From an uncultured Pelagibacteraceae bacterium (lineage in GTDB: Bacteria; Pseudomonadota; Alphaproteobacteria; Pelagibacterales; AG-422-B15): DNA of 26,243 nucleotides. This document shows positions 1-10,270 of the stretch, piece by piece. Within the stretch, counting starts at the first letter, position 1, and the number at the start of each line of letters is the position of its first letter. The DNA is taken from contig CABZNM010000008.1 of the NCBI GenBank assembly GCA_902527075.1, positions 1 through 26,243 on the forward strand, written 5' to 3'. The position numbers and the translations under genes are program-made. Below the pieces are notes generated by a model. The model was not told the origin of the DNA. It saw only the letters and a list, made by a program, of their open reading frames with translations, and made no database searches.

Positions 1-3000
1 AGAAAATCAACCTAACGTGATGTGGTAAAATTAAAAGACACGGTGTTACTATTAGAGTAAGGAATGCAGAAAATGATAATCCGTAGACAATACACTGCGC
101 AAGAGGTGTCCAAAAACCACTTACATTTGAGTCATATTCTATGGTCCTTGAAATCGGATCGATACTGTAATTCAAAGCTAATGGTAACAAACCAAGCATA
201 GTAGTTATTGTAGTTAGAAATATTGGCCTTAGTCTCTGTGCACAAGCTTTTAAAATACTATTAAATAAATTGTCGTTATCTTTCTCTCGCACAAAGTTAT
301 AAGCATCAATAAGAATAATATTATTATTTACGACAATACCAGCTAAGGAAACCACCCCTACACCATGCATAATGGCAGAGAAAGGCTGGTTTAAAACTAA
401 AAGACCAAAGAAAACACCAGCAGTACTCATTATTACGGCAGTTAGAATAATAAAACTTTGATAAAAACTGTTGAATTGTGTAACTAATAGTGCAGCCATT
501 ATAAGAATTGAAATTATAAATGCTTGACTCACAAATTTCATAGAGTCAGCCTGTTCCTCATTTTCTCCCCCAAAATCTACATTTATGTAAGAAGGGTAAT
601 TTTGACTGCTTATCCAGGACTGAATATCCTTAACTACATTCGTGGCTATTACTCCTTCTTCTGTATTTGCTTTTATGTACATTACATTTTTAGCATCAAA
701 TCTTCTAATATAGCTTAAGTTATTTTTTGGATTTTTTTCAACAAAGTTACTTATTGGTATCTGTCCTGAACGAGTTTCAATCATAATATTATCTAGTTGG
801 TCAATGGATCTTTCATTGTCAGCATACCTAACATAAATTTCTAATTCATCATCAACATCATTTGGTCGATACTTTCCAATCATTACTCCATTTGTAACTA
901 AACTCACTGCTTTACCAATCGTGAAAATATCAGCACCAAATTGAGCAGCTTTTGGTTTATCAATGTTTAATTCCCAGTCAACTAGAGGAATAGGCAAAGT
1001 GTCTTCAATGCCAACTAAACCATTTATATTATTATCAATAAAGTCACGGATATCTCTCGTAATGTTTAAAAGACTATCACTTGTAGGACCTGTAATTCTA
1101 ATCTGAATATCTTTACCAACTGGCGGACCACCAGACTCTTCTGATATTTCAATTTTTATTCCTTTTATAGATTTAAAGTCTTCTCTTAATTGTGCAATAA
1201 TTTTGTGACCATTTTCTCTCTTATCCCGATCTATGAACTCGAAGTACGCAGTTGCTATTAAGTCATCAGTATTTCCACCACCACCTGGTCCCATGTTGCT
1301 AAACCTTCCAGTTTGCAAAAAATAATTTTTAATACCTTTCTTTTCATTAACAATTAATTCTACGTCATTAGTTAATTTGTTTATTTCATTTAATGAAAGG
1401 TTACCCCGAGCAAAAATTTGTATTTTTCCAAAATATGGATCACCTGTGGAGAAATAAATCATACCCTTACCAAAATTTAAGAAACTAGTAATTATGACAA
1501 ATAATGCAAAAGACACAGCAAGAAGGGTTACAATTGGTTTTCTTAGCAGTTTTTCTAAAAATTTAACATATAGTCCTATATATCCAGAAGTTTCTCTAAG
1601 ATTGAAACTTTGATCTGATCCAAGCTTTCTAAATGCCTTTGCTGATGCATTAGACGGTTTACCAACTACACTTCCAATAACCGGCACAAACATTAAACTA
1701 AATATTAGTGCGATAAATAGAACTACAAATACAGTTATAGGTAAGACTTTCATAAACTGACCACTGACCCCAGGCCAAAAAAATAAAGGAATAAATACAG
1801 CTAGTGTTGTTGCAGCGGAAGCGACAATTGGCCAAAACATCCTTTTTGCTGAATATGTGTAAGCTTTTTGTTTGTCAAAACCCTCTAACATTTTTCTATC
1901 GGCTAATTCAACTACAACTAAGGATCCATCAATAAGCATTCCTAAAGCAACCAAAATACCAAAAATAACCATAAAATTATAATCATAACCAAGTACGTAC
2001 ATAACAAATAAAGAAATTAATATTGATACTGGTATGCCTGAACCAACAATGAGTGATGAACGTACACCAAGAGCAAGCATAGTTACTAATAATACAAAAA
2101 TTGTTGCTAGAATGATATTGCCTTGAAGAGAGTCAACATTATTTTGCATAATCTCTCTTGTATCCATCACGTAAGTAAAATTGACGTCACTCGAAACTTT
2201 GGATTTATATTTTTGAACAACCTGATCAACTTCGTTAATAGTTTCAATTACATTGCGACCTCTGCCTTTTTTAACTAATAGAGTTATTCCTGGCTCACCA
2301 TTTACCTTTGTATAACTATCTCTGTCTTTAAACGTTCTTTTTATAGTTGAAATATCTGCAAGGTTTACCGAGCTATTATTAGTTGATCTTATTGGAAGTT
2401 CATATACATCACTTGCAGTTTCAAATAATCCAGGAACGTTCACCGCAAATTGTCCTTGCCCTGTTTCTATTTCCCCTGCTGTTACAACTTGATTATTGTT
2501 AGCAACCGAATTAATAATTTCGGTGAATGAAATATTATAGTTCTCCATTTGAGAACGATTCAAAATGGCTTCAAGTTGTTCTTCTCTTGCTCCAGCTAAC
2601 TCAGCTTCGAATATTGAAGGTATCAATTCAAGTTCTTTTTTTATTTCTTGAGCAAGATTTAAAAGATACCTCTCAGATGCCGTTTTGGAGTTAATAGAGA
2701 GCAATATAGTTGGATTATCTTCAAAGGAAACCTCCCTTACAATAGGTTCTTTAGTTCCATCTGGAAAATTCGTTTTAGCATCATTTACTGCATCTCTGAC
2801 TTTGTCTATAGACCGTTTCATTGTTTCAGCGGCCTCAAATTGAACAATAGTGACTGCATAGTTTTCAAATGCAAATCCTTGAAGCTCATCAATTCCTTCA
2901 ACACTTCTAATCTCGTCCTCAATGGGCTTTAATAGAAGCCTTTCTGAGTCTTCGGGAGAGATGCCACTTAAGCCAACACCAACGTAAACAACTGGTATGA

Positions 3001-3115
3001 TTATTTCTGGTTCGTTTTCAATTGGAATATTAATTCTTCCAAAAATTCCCGCAAATATAAGAACTATCAACAACGCTATGGCAGTTCTTTTTCTATCAAC
3101 TAAGAAATCAATCAT
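1..3115 (-). CDS. RND efflux pump permease (AcrB-like, HAE1), 3' end cut by window edge
   Basis: Inner-membrane drug/proton antiporter of a tripartite efflux system. The frame is open from the ATG at 3115-3113 to the left edge, 1038 codons, about the full length of AcrB-type pumps, so only a few C-terminal residues are missing. The N-terminus (MIDFLVDRKRTAIALLIV) is a typical first membrane helix followed by a large periplasmic loop. The two pseudo-symmetric halves each show a helix-4/helix-10 motif: GMLIDGSLVVVEL around residues 392-404 and GIVVNNNIILIDAY around residues 927-940. Relative to AcrB (Asp407, Asp408, Lys940) the relay positions here read Asp396, Gly397 and Asn930, so only one of the three is kept. 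It starts directly after the stop codon of the membrane fusion protein, as the last gene seen of the tolC-padR-mfp-rnd operon. Substrate cannot be read from sequence. Confidence 0.93.
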   Translation of the reverse strand, partial: MIDFLVDRKRTAIALLIVLIFAGIFGRINIPIENEPEIIIPVVYVGVGLSGISPEDSERLLLKPIEDEIRSVEGIDELQGFAFENYAVTIVQFEAAETMKRSIDKVRDAVNDAKTNFPDGTKEPIVREVSFEDNPTILLSINSKTASERYLLNLAQEIKKELELIPSIFEAELAGAREEQLEAILNRSQMENYNISFTEIINSVANNNQVVTAGEIETGQGQFAVNVPGLFETASDVYELPIRSTNNSSVNLADISTIKRTFKDRDSYTKVNGEPGITLLVKKGRGRNVIETINEVDQVVQKYKSKVSSDVNFTYVMDTREIMQNNVDSLQGNIILATIFVLLVTMLALGVRSSLIVGSGIPVSILISLFVMYVLGYDYNFMVIFGILVALGMLIDGSLVVVELADRKMLEGFDKQKAYTYSAKRMFWPIVASAATTLAVFIPLFFWPGVSGQFMKVLPITVFVVLFIALIFSLMFVPVIGSVVGKPSNASAKAFRKLGSDQSFNLRETSGYIGLYVKFLEKLLRKPIVTLLAVSFALFVIITSFLNFGKGMIYFSTGDPYFGKIQIFARGNLSLNEINKLTNDVELIVNEKKGIKNYFLQTGRFSNMGPGGGGNTDDLIATAYFEFIDRDKRENGHKIIAQLREDFKSIKGIKIEISEESGGPPVGKDIQIRITGPTSDSLLNITRDIRDFIDNNINGLVGIEDTLPIPLVDWELNIDKPKAAQFGADIFTIGKAVSLVTNGVMIGKYRPNDVDDELEIYVRYADNERSIDQLDNIMIETRSGQIPISNFVEKNPKNNLSYIRRFDAKNVMYIKANTEEGVIATNVVKDIQSWISSQNYPSYINVDFGGENEEQADSMKFVSQAFIISILIMAALLVTQFNSFYQSFIILTAVIMSTAGVFFGLLVLNQPFSAIMHGVGVVSLAGIVVNNNIILIDAYNFVREKDNDNLFNSILKACAQRLRPIFLTTITTMLGLLPLALNYSIDPISRTIEYDSNVSGFWTPLAQCIVYGLSFSAFLTLIVTPCLLILPHHVRLIF

Positions 3116-4180
3116 TTAATTTAACATTTGAACTTTTACTTCTTGGCCATTAATAACGTATTCCTGGCCTACAGTTATAATAGTTACATTTTTAGGTAAT
3201 CCTGTTACCCATAAACCAGCGATTGTATCTTCCACGATTTGTATTTCCGTAAACTGAACTCTGTTATCGCTAAGGATTTTTATTCCAAGATCACCTTCAT
3301 CATTTAGTGATATTAAGTATGAAGGTATTAGATGAGCTATGACTTCTCTCAATGGAACAAACATATCTGCTGACAAGCCTTCTCTTATCTTACCATTACT
3401 GTTTTCAATCATAGCTTCAATTTTATAAGTTCTTGTACTTGGATTAGCGCTTTTACTTATAAAACTTATTACGCCAGAAACTTCTTTATTATCAAGTAAC
3501 TTGATATTTACATTTTGATTTAAATTGACTTGGTCAACATTTTTTTCTGTGACTTCACCTGTAATTACCATTGGATCAAGCTTCATAATTTTTGCACAAG
3601 GGGTTGTGGGTGCAATCAAATCTCCTGGTTCTAAGAAAATATCTTCAATAAAGCCATCAAACGGTGCTTTGATTTTAAGGTTTTCTACTTCATTTGTTGC
3701 CATCTCAACTCTAGCTATAGAGGCCTTAAGGGCGGCATCGGCGGTAGCAACTGCATTTTCAGATCGGTATCCCTCCTCAGCTAACTGTTTTATAGCATCG
3801 TATTGTAATTGTGCTTTATTTTTCGATGCGTTAGCTTCATCTAGAGCTGCTATTCTATTTTCAGGATCAAGCTCACATATTATTTCACCTTTAGAAACAG
3901 ATAAGCCCTTGTCAATTGTATATGTTAGGGTAGAGGTAGTTTTAGGCTTTAGTAGAACTATCTTATCTGCTTCTGTTCTTCCTCTTACCGTTAGAAAATA
4001 GGTTTTATTTTGTGATGAAAAATTTTTAGCCCTTACTGAAATCAATTCTTCTAACTTTGTTGCTGCAGTCACTGTTTCCTCAGAGCTATCATTTTTAAAT
4101 GATCCTGAGAAAATCCATAAGATTACAACTATAAAAATTACAAAAGCTGAAATGTAGTTTATTGGTATCTTTTTTAGCAT
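3116..4180 (-). CDS. RND efflux membrane fusion protein (HlyD/AcrA family)
   Basis: Periplasmic adaptor linking the RND pump to the TolC-like outer-membrane channel. The 354-residue protein has one N-terminal membrane helix (about residues 9-27) and no lipobox, so it is anchored by an uncleaved helix. Then come the first half of a lipoyl-like domain (around ISVSKGEIICELDPE), an alanine-rich alpha-helical hairpin (about 110-165), the second lipoyl half (KAPFDGFIEDIFLEPGDLI) and C-terminal beta-barrel and membrane-proximal parts. Its ATG lies 1 nt after the padR stop and its TAA abuts the ATG of the RND pump, so translation is almost certainly coupled. Family assignment is firm and the transported substrate is unknown. 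Confidence 0.92.
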   Translation of the reverse strand: MLKKIPINYISAFVIFIVVILWIFSGSFKNDSSEETVTAATKLEELISVRAKNFSSQNKTYFLTVRGRTEADKIVLLKPKTTSTLTYTIDKGLSVSKGEIICELDPENRIAALDEANASKNKAQLQYDAIKQLAEEGYRSENAVATADAALKASIARVEMATNEVENLKIKAPFDGFIEDIFLEPGDLIAPTTPCAKIMKLDPMVITGEVTEKNVDQVNLNQNVNIKLLDNKEVSGVISFISKSANPSTRTYKIEAMIENSNGKIREGLSADMFVPLREVIAHLIPSYLISLNDEGDLGIKILSDNRVQFTEIQIVEDTIAGLWVTGLPKNVTIITVGQEYVINGQEVKVQMLN

Positions 4181-4181
4181 T

Positions 4182-4730
4182 TTAACTTAGCTTTCCTCTA
4201 TTTTTTTCCATATAATTTAAGCCAGTATCTATAAGAGCCGATGCAAGGCCTCTTATAAATTTAACTGACTTTTCATTTCTAATTGCGTCCAAATTTCCTG
4301 GAACAGGACCGTCATATTTAAATTGTTCTAGTTTTTGACGTAAATAAAGTACTCGTTCATTTAGTACTGTTTCAAGAGTTTCACTGGGTAAATATTTTGA
4401 GAACAACAATAGTAAAAAAAATTCTGATTTAATTTGATCGCCAAAATTTCCTGATCTAATATAAGATGAAGCATCACCTAGTAAATTATCTTTCATAAGT
4501 TGCATTCCCTTTTTAGTAATGGTGTAAACTTTTTTGTCAGGTTTTTTACTTTGAGCATGTTGTTTACAGGATACAAATTTTGCTGATTGAAGTTTATTTA
4601 GGGTGGGGTAAATCGTTCCAAAACTAAGACTGTAAAAATCTGATAATGGCCCTTCGAACATTTGTTTGATTTCGTAACCAGATCTTGGACCAAGCGATAG
4701 TAAGCCTAAACAGAGTGTCTCTTTTTGCAT
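4182..4730 (-). CDS. PadR-family transcriptional regulator of the efflux operon
   Basis: A 182-residue PadR-type repressor. The N-terminal winged helix (about residues 1-85) has the family pattern LGLLSLGPRSGYEIKQMFE, then FGTIYPTLNKLQ (recognition helix) and the wing KKVYTITKKG. The C-terminal part (about 100-165) is the helical dimerisation region of long PadR proteins. It sits inside the operon it probably controls, 1 nt after tolC and 1 nt before the membrane fusion gene. PadR proteins commonly repress adjacent membrane-protein or efflux genes and themselves, releasing DNA on binding an aromatic or hydrophobic ligand. The twin palindromes upstream of tolC (6045-6069, 6078-6096) are the natural candidate operators; that link is inferred from position. 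Confidence 0.9.
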   Translation of the reverse strand: MQKETLCLGLLSLGPRSGYEIKQMFEGPLSDFYSLSFGTIYPTLNKLQSAKFVSCKQHAQSKKPDKKVYTITKKGMQLMKDNLLGDASSYIRSGNFGDQIKSEFFLLLLFSKYLPSETLETVLNERVLYLRQKLEQFKYDGPVPGNLDAIRNEKSVKFIRGLASALIDTGLNYMEKNRGKLS

Positions 4731-4731
4731 T

Positions 4732-6021
4732 TTAGTTAATTCCTAGGTTAGAATTATCAAGGATACCCGACATATACATAATTTGAGCCTTGGTAATTTC
4801 TCTATCCTTTTGCTTATTAAAGAAATTTATTTCAGAATTCAGTAAAGATTGTCGTGCAGTTAAAACGTCTAAAACACTTCTTTCACCAACTTCTTCCTCT
4901 ATCACTGTGCCTTCGTAAGCAATATTGTTAGCTTTATAATTTAAACTAGCAGCCTCTACTGTTTCATTTGATATTTGGTAACTTTCCCAGATATTTTCGG
5001 CTAACGTAAGTGTCTCATTTTTAGTTTTTTGTATAAGAATTAACTGGTTATTTTTTTGCTTCTTAGCTTTTCTTAAATCTGATAACGACTTACCTGATGT
5101 AAAAATAGGCCAGCTGACAGTTGCTTGAATTTCTTCGTTTGTAAGTTCATCGACTGTAGTTGAAAATTCGTCTAGTTCTGTTTTAGATGCAGTTAGATTT
5201 ACCTGGGGATATAGTGCTGAACGAGCAATTCCTATATTTGAATTTAAAACATTGAGTGTTGAATTAACTATTTTTATCGCAAAATTATTTAAAATTACAT
5301 TCTCTTTATATTCGTCAAAAGTATCTGGAATAGGTCCTCTTATTTCAGAAAAGACTAAATTATTTGACTCGATCCCAGTTAAGTTTTGGAAAGAATTTTT
5401 GATATTTTTTTCTTGTATTTTTGAGTCTAGTAAATCTATCTTTGCATTATTTAAAAAAGCTTCAGATTGGGCTACGTCGGTTTTAGATGCGAGTCCAACC
5501 TCGTATTCCTTACTTGTAGCCTTAAATCTTTCACTTACAGATTCATAGTTATCTTTATACGATTGTGTAGTTTTTTCAGCTAATAAAACATTGTAATATC
5601 CCTCAATAGTTTCTAAGGTTATATCCTGCTCGACTTTTAATTTAGTCAGATTTTGAACTTCTAGCATATCCTTAGACGAGAGTGAGCTATAAATACGGCC
5701 AAAACCACTAAATATATTTTGTGAAACAGTAATAGACTTGCTGCTTGGTGTTAATTCATAGTTACTTGACGTAGTTCCTGACTGTGTTGTTATATTTGAA
5801 TAGTCATTTTCAGATAAACTCCCACTGAGTGCAATCGATGGAAAGTAGTTCGACTTTGTCTGAAAATAATCTTCTTCAGCTAAATTTACATTTATATTTT
5901 CAATTTTTATTGAGAGATTATTTGATAGGGATGCATTAATTGCCTCACTTAAAGTTAACGCATTAGCAGAGAGGCTAAATAGAAATAAAAAAGTTATTAT
6001 CCAAATATTTATAGGTTTCAT
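4732..6021 (-). CDS. TolC-family outer-membrane efflux channel
   Basis: Outer-membrane factor of the tripartite efflux system. I chose the ATG at 6021-6019, giving 429 residues, rather than the longer in-frame ATG at 6132. It is preceded by a good Shine-Dalgarno (AAGGA, 7 nt upstream) and opens a clear signal peptide: Lys, then a hydrophobic stretch IIITFLFLFSLS-type, with cleavage likely after SANA before LTLSEA. The 37 extra residues of the longer form are encoded by the AT-rich operator region. The mature protein shows the two repeated outer-membrane efflux segments with long alpha-helices, including SITVSQNIFSGF in the first half and ATVSWPIFTSGKS in the second, the paired strand motifs of TolC repeats. 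It is the first gene of the operon, 1 nt before padR. Confidence 0.9.
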   Translation of the reverse strand: MKPINIWIITFLFLFSLSANALTLSEAINASLSNNLSIKIENINVNLAEEDYFQTKSNYFPSIALSGSLSENDYSNITTQSGTTSSNYELTPSSKSITVSQNIFSGFGRIYSSLSSKDMLEVQNLTKLKVEQDITLETIEGYYNVLLAEKTTQSYKDNYESVSERFKATSKEYEVGLASKTDVAQSEAFLNNAKIDLLDSKIQEKNIKNSFQNLTGIESNNLVFSEIRGPIPDTFDEYKENVILNNFAIKIVNSTLNVLNSNIGIARSALYPQVNLTASKTELDEFSTTVDELTNEEIQATVSWPIFTSGKSLSDLRKAKKQKNNQLILIQKTKNETLTLAENIWESYQISNETVEAASLNYKANNIAYEGTVIEEEVGERSVLDVLTARQSLLNSEINFFNKQKDREITKAQIMYMSGILDNSNLGIN

Positions 6022-6044
6022 TTTTATCCTTAAAAAAAAGAAGG

Positions 6045-6069
6045 TATATATATCATTTTGATATATATA
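6045..6069. promoter_or_regulatory. Candidate PadR operator 1 (perfect palindrome)
   Basis: Arms TATATATATCA (6045-6055) and TGATATATATA (6059-6069) are perfect reverse complements around a 3-nt TTT spacer. The site lies 24-48 nt upstream of the tolC ATG. Its core TATATCA-N3-TGATATA is shared exactly with the neighbouring palindrome at 6078-6096, which makes chance AT-richness an unlikely explanation. Binding by the PadR protein of the same operon is inferred. Confidence 0.65.
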
Positions 6070-6074
6070 ATCAA
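6046..6074 (-). promoter_or_regulatory. Possible promoter of the tolC-padR-mfp-rnd operon
   Basis: On the minus strand a -35-like TTGATT (6074-6069) is followed after 16 nt by a -10-like TATATA (6052-6047). Operator 1 falls between and over these hexamers, the classic arrangement for steric repression, and would leave a 5' leader of only about 15-20 nt before the tolC ATG. The hexamers are weak matches in very AT-rich DNA, so the placement is tentative. Confidence 0.35.
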
Positions 6075-6077
6075 TAT

Positions 6078-6096
6078 CTATATCATATTGATATAG
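6078..6096. promoter_or_regulatory. Candidate PadR operator 2 (perfect palindrome)
   Basis: Arms CTATATCA (6078-6085) and TGATATAG (6089-6096) are perfect reverse complements around the 3-nt spacer TAT. The centre at 6087 is exactly 30 bp from the centre of operator 1 (6057), about three helical turns, so two dimers would bind the same DNA face. It lies in the divergent region between tolC (minus) and rlmE (plus) and could affect both. Confidence 0.62.
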
Positions 6097-6160
6097 TATT
6101 TTTCTTGGGGTTATCAAATGCTTTATTTTCATCTATAAATAGTTGATAAATAACAATTTT

Positions 6161-6796
6161 ATGAAAATTAAAAACAAATCATTATCTGACAAAAGTAGAA
6201 AATGGCTAAAAAGACATGTAGATGATGAATACGTTAAAAAGTCTTCTAAAGATAATTATAGATCTAGAGCTGCTTACAAGTTGATAGAAATACTTCAAAA
6301 ATATAGTGCTGTTAAAAATTCAAGAGTTATTATGGATTTAGGATCAGCCCCTGGTAGTTGGTGTGAAGTTTTAAATAGAAATATTCGCTTTAAGAAGTAT
6401 ATTTTGGCAGTCGATCTATTGAAAATGAAGCCGATAAAAGGAGTAGAATTTATTAATTGTGATTTTAATGATGATCAATTTATTGAGCTTGTTAATCTAA
6501 AGAAGCCATTCGATCTTATATTATCAGATATTTCACCTAATTTATCAGGATACAAAAATGCTGATCACTTGAGATCGAGAGAAATCTTAGAAAACACTCT
6601 AGATATTGCTCTAAAATATTTAGAATATGGAGGTCATTTTATATCTAAGTATTTTAGAACAGGCGATGTATCTGATATTTTAACGGTCTGTAATAAAAAT
6701 TTCGATAAAGTTTCATCCTTTAAACCAACCTCTAGTCGCAAAGAATCAAGCGAAATTTATTTAATTTGTCTAAACAAAAAAAATATCGATAGTTGA
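6161..6796 (+). CDS. rlmE: 23S rRNA (uridine-2'-O-)-methyltransferase RlmE (FtsJ/RrmJ)
   Basis: SAM-dependent enzyme that methylates the 2'-OH of a uridine in the A-loop of 23S rRNA (U2552 in E. coli) late in 50S assembly. From the ATG at 6161 it is 211 residues, matching E. coli RlmE (209). An in-frame TTG at 6143 would add six residues but has no support. The SAM-binding motif I is MDLGSAPGSW (58-67). The catalytic K-D-K-E tetrad is intact: Lys40 (SRAAYKL), Asp123 (LSDISPNLSG), Lys163 (FISKYFRTGD) and Glu198 (SSEIYLIC). It is divergent from the efflux operon and 31 nt upstream of guaB, so the two are probably co-transcribed. Confidence 0.95.
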   Translation: MKIKNKSLSDKSRKWLKRHVDDEYVKKSSKDNYRSRAAYKLIEILQKYSAVKNSRVIMDLGSAPGSWCEVLNRNIRFKKYILAVDLLKMKPIKGVEFINCDFNDDQFIELVNLKKPFDLILSDISPNLSGYKNADHLRSREILENTLDIALKYLEYGGHFISKYFRTGDVSDILTVCNKNFDKVSSFKPTSSRKESSEIYLICLNKKNIDS

Positions 6797-6818
6797 CATT
6801 ATAAATGAAATAATTTAG

Positions 6819-8700
<1,882 letters not shown>

Positions 8701-8702
8701 TA

Positions 8703-10244
8703 ATGATATACATAATTGATTTTGGTTCTCAAGTTACTCAACTCATAGCAAGAAGAGTAAGAGAGCAAGGTGTATATTGTGAAATTATTTCCTACAAAAG
8801 TGCCTATAAAGTTATATCAAAGAGCAATACGAAAGGAATAATTTTATCAGGTGGACCAGCAAGTGTGCACGTTTATAATACACCTAAACTGGATCAAAGA
8901 GTTTACAAGTTAGGACTTCCTATTTTAGGAATTTGTTATGGCATGCAACTTTTAGTAAGTCAGTTAGGGGGAAATGTCAGCATTTCTAGTAAAAGAGAAT
9001 TTGGTAAAACTCTAATTAAAACTAATTATAAAAATCGTCTATTTGGATCTTTGAAACGAAAAGGTAAAAAGAGTTTTATTGTGTGGATGAGTCATGGAGA
9101 TAAAGTTGTAAAGCTTCCAAAGGGCTTTAAGAGTATAGCTTCTAGTTATAATACAAAATATGCAGCTATAGAAAATGTAGAACAAAAATTCTACGGATTA
9201 CAATTTCATCCTGAAGTAGTTCATACTGTTGATGGTTCAAAGATTATTAAAAATTTTATTTTTAATATTGCTAAGTGCAAAAAAAATTGGAGTATGAAAA
9301 ACCACCTTCAAACACAAAAAGGATTAATCAAAGACATAGTTGGCAGCAATCATGTTATATGTGGTTTATCTGGGGGTGTAGACAGCACAGTTACAGCGGC
9401 AATCATATCTAAAGCAATTGGTAAACAATTAACCTGTATTTATGTTGATACTGGTTTGATGAGATTAAATGAAACTAAAGAAGTATCATCGTTGTTTAAA
9501 AGGCACTTCAAATCTAAGCTTATTCTAAAAAATTCAAGCAAAGAATTTATTAAGGCTCTAAAAAATGTTTCTGACCCTGAAAAGAAAAGAAAAATAATTG
9601 GAAATTTATTCATTAAAATTTTTGACAGAGAAGCAAAAAAAATAAGTAAGGCAAAATACTTAGCACAAGGAACAATTTACCCTGATGTTATTGAAAGCCA
9701 AAGTTTTCATGGGGGGCCATCTTCTGTAATTAAGTCTCATCATAATGTTGGTGGACTGCCAAAAAAAATGAAACTTAAACTGATAGAGCCATTAAGAGAG
9801 TTATTCAAAGATGAAGTCAGAAATCTTGGATTAGAGATGAAACTGCCTTCAAAATTTATCAATCGCCATCCTTTCCCTGGCCCAGGTCTTGGTATTAGAG
9901 TTATTGGCAAAATAGATGAGAAAAGAATCAGTATTCTACAAAAAGCTGATCAGATTTACATCGAAGAAATTCACAAAGCAAATCTGTATGATAAAATTTG
10001 GCAAGCATTCGCCGTCTTAATGCCTATTAAGACTGTAGGCGTCATGGGAGATCATAGATCATACGAACAAGTTTGTGGATTAAGAGCTGTTACATCTCTA
10101 GATGGTATGACAGCGGACTTCTATCCTTTTAGTAGTGAGTTTCTAAGTAGAGTATCCACTAGAATAATTAACGAGGTAAAAGGGATAAATCGAGTAGTTT
10201 ATGATACTACTTCAAAGCCCCCTGGTACAATCGAGTGGGAATAA
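8703..10244 (+). CDS. guaA: GMP synthase (glutamine-hydrolysing)
   Basis: Converts XMP to GMP using ATP and glutamine, completing the pathway begun by guaB. The 513-residue protein has a class I glutamine amidotransferase domain (about 1-185) with the triad Cys78 (GICYGMQ), His169 and Glu171 (QFHPEVVH). The ATP pyrophosphatase domain carries the P-loop SGGVDS at 223-228, and the C-terminal dimerisation domain ends with the conserved PPGTIEWE. The ATG follows the TPR stop by 2 nt. The last seven codons, including the stop, are repeated 802 bp downstream (11026-11046). The gene itself is intact, so anything inserted here preserved a functional guaA end. Confidence 0.97.
   Translation: MIYIIDFGSQVTQLIARRVREQGVYCEIISYKSAYKVISKSNTKGIILSGGPASVHVYNTPKLDQRVYKLGLPILGICYGMQLLVSQLGGNVSISSKREFGKTLIKTNYKNRLFGSLKRKGKKSFIVWMSHGDKVVKLPKGFKSIASSYNTKYAAIENVEQKFYGLQFHPEVVHTVDGSKIIKNFIFNIAKCKKNWSMKNHLQTQKGLIKDIVGSNHVICGLSGGVDSTVTAAIISKAIGKQLTCIYVDTGLMRLNETKEVSSLFKRHFKSKLILKNSSKEFIKALKNVSDPEKKRKIIGNLFIKIFDREAKKISKAKYLAQGTIYPDVIESQSFHGGPSSVIKSHHNVGGLPKKMKLKLIEPLRELFKDEVRNLGLEMKLPSKFINRHPFPGPGLGIRVIGKIDEKRISILQKADQIYIEEIHKANLYDKIWQAFAVLMPIKTVGVMGDHRSYEQVCGLRAVTSLDGMTADFYPFSSEFLSRVSTRIINEVKGINRVVYDTTSKPPGTIEWE
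10224..10244 (+). repeat. Direct repeat copy 1 at the guaA 3' end (attachment-site-like)
   Basis: The last 21 nt of guaA, encoding GTIEWE plus stop, match 11026-11046 at 18 of 21 positions, including a perfect 12-nt block GAGTGGGAATAA. The three differences are all synonymous third-position changes (GGT/GGC, ACA/ACT, ATC/ATT). The guaA 3' end is a recognised integration site for genomic islands, which usually regenerate the gene end and leave such a repeat. Confidence 0.75.
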
Positions 10245-10270
10245 GAAAAAAATTTATATAATTTATAATT

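Noticed and set aside
524..718. Plus-strand open frame opposite the RND pump gene
   Set aside because: Short antisense shadow within the intact RND frame.
3525..4001. Plus-strand open frame opposite the membrane fusion gene
   Set aside because: Antisense shadow of a well-supported gene, low-complexity translation with no domain.
6022..6132. A longer tolC reading frame starting at ATG 6132
   Set aside because: It would place 37 polar residues before a clear signal peptide and read through the palindromic promoter region. The ATG at 6021 has a good Shine-Dalgarno sequence.
6111..6149. 7-bp inverted repeat TTATCAA/TTGATAA before rlmE
   Set aside because: Short arms with a 25-nt loop in AT-rich DNA; likely chance, although the half-site vaguely resembles the PadR palindrome arm.
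6143..6160. TTG start for rlmE six codons upstream of ATG 6161
   Set aside because: No ribosome-binding support, and the ATG gives the usual RlmE length.
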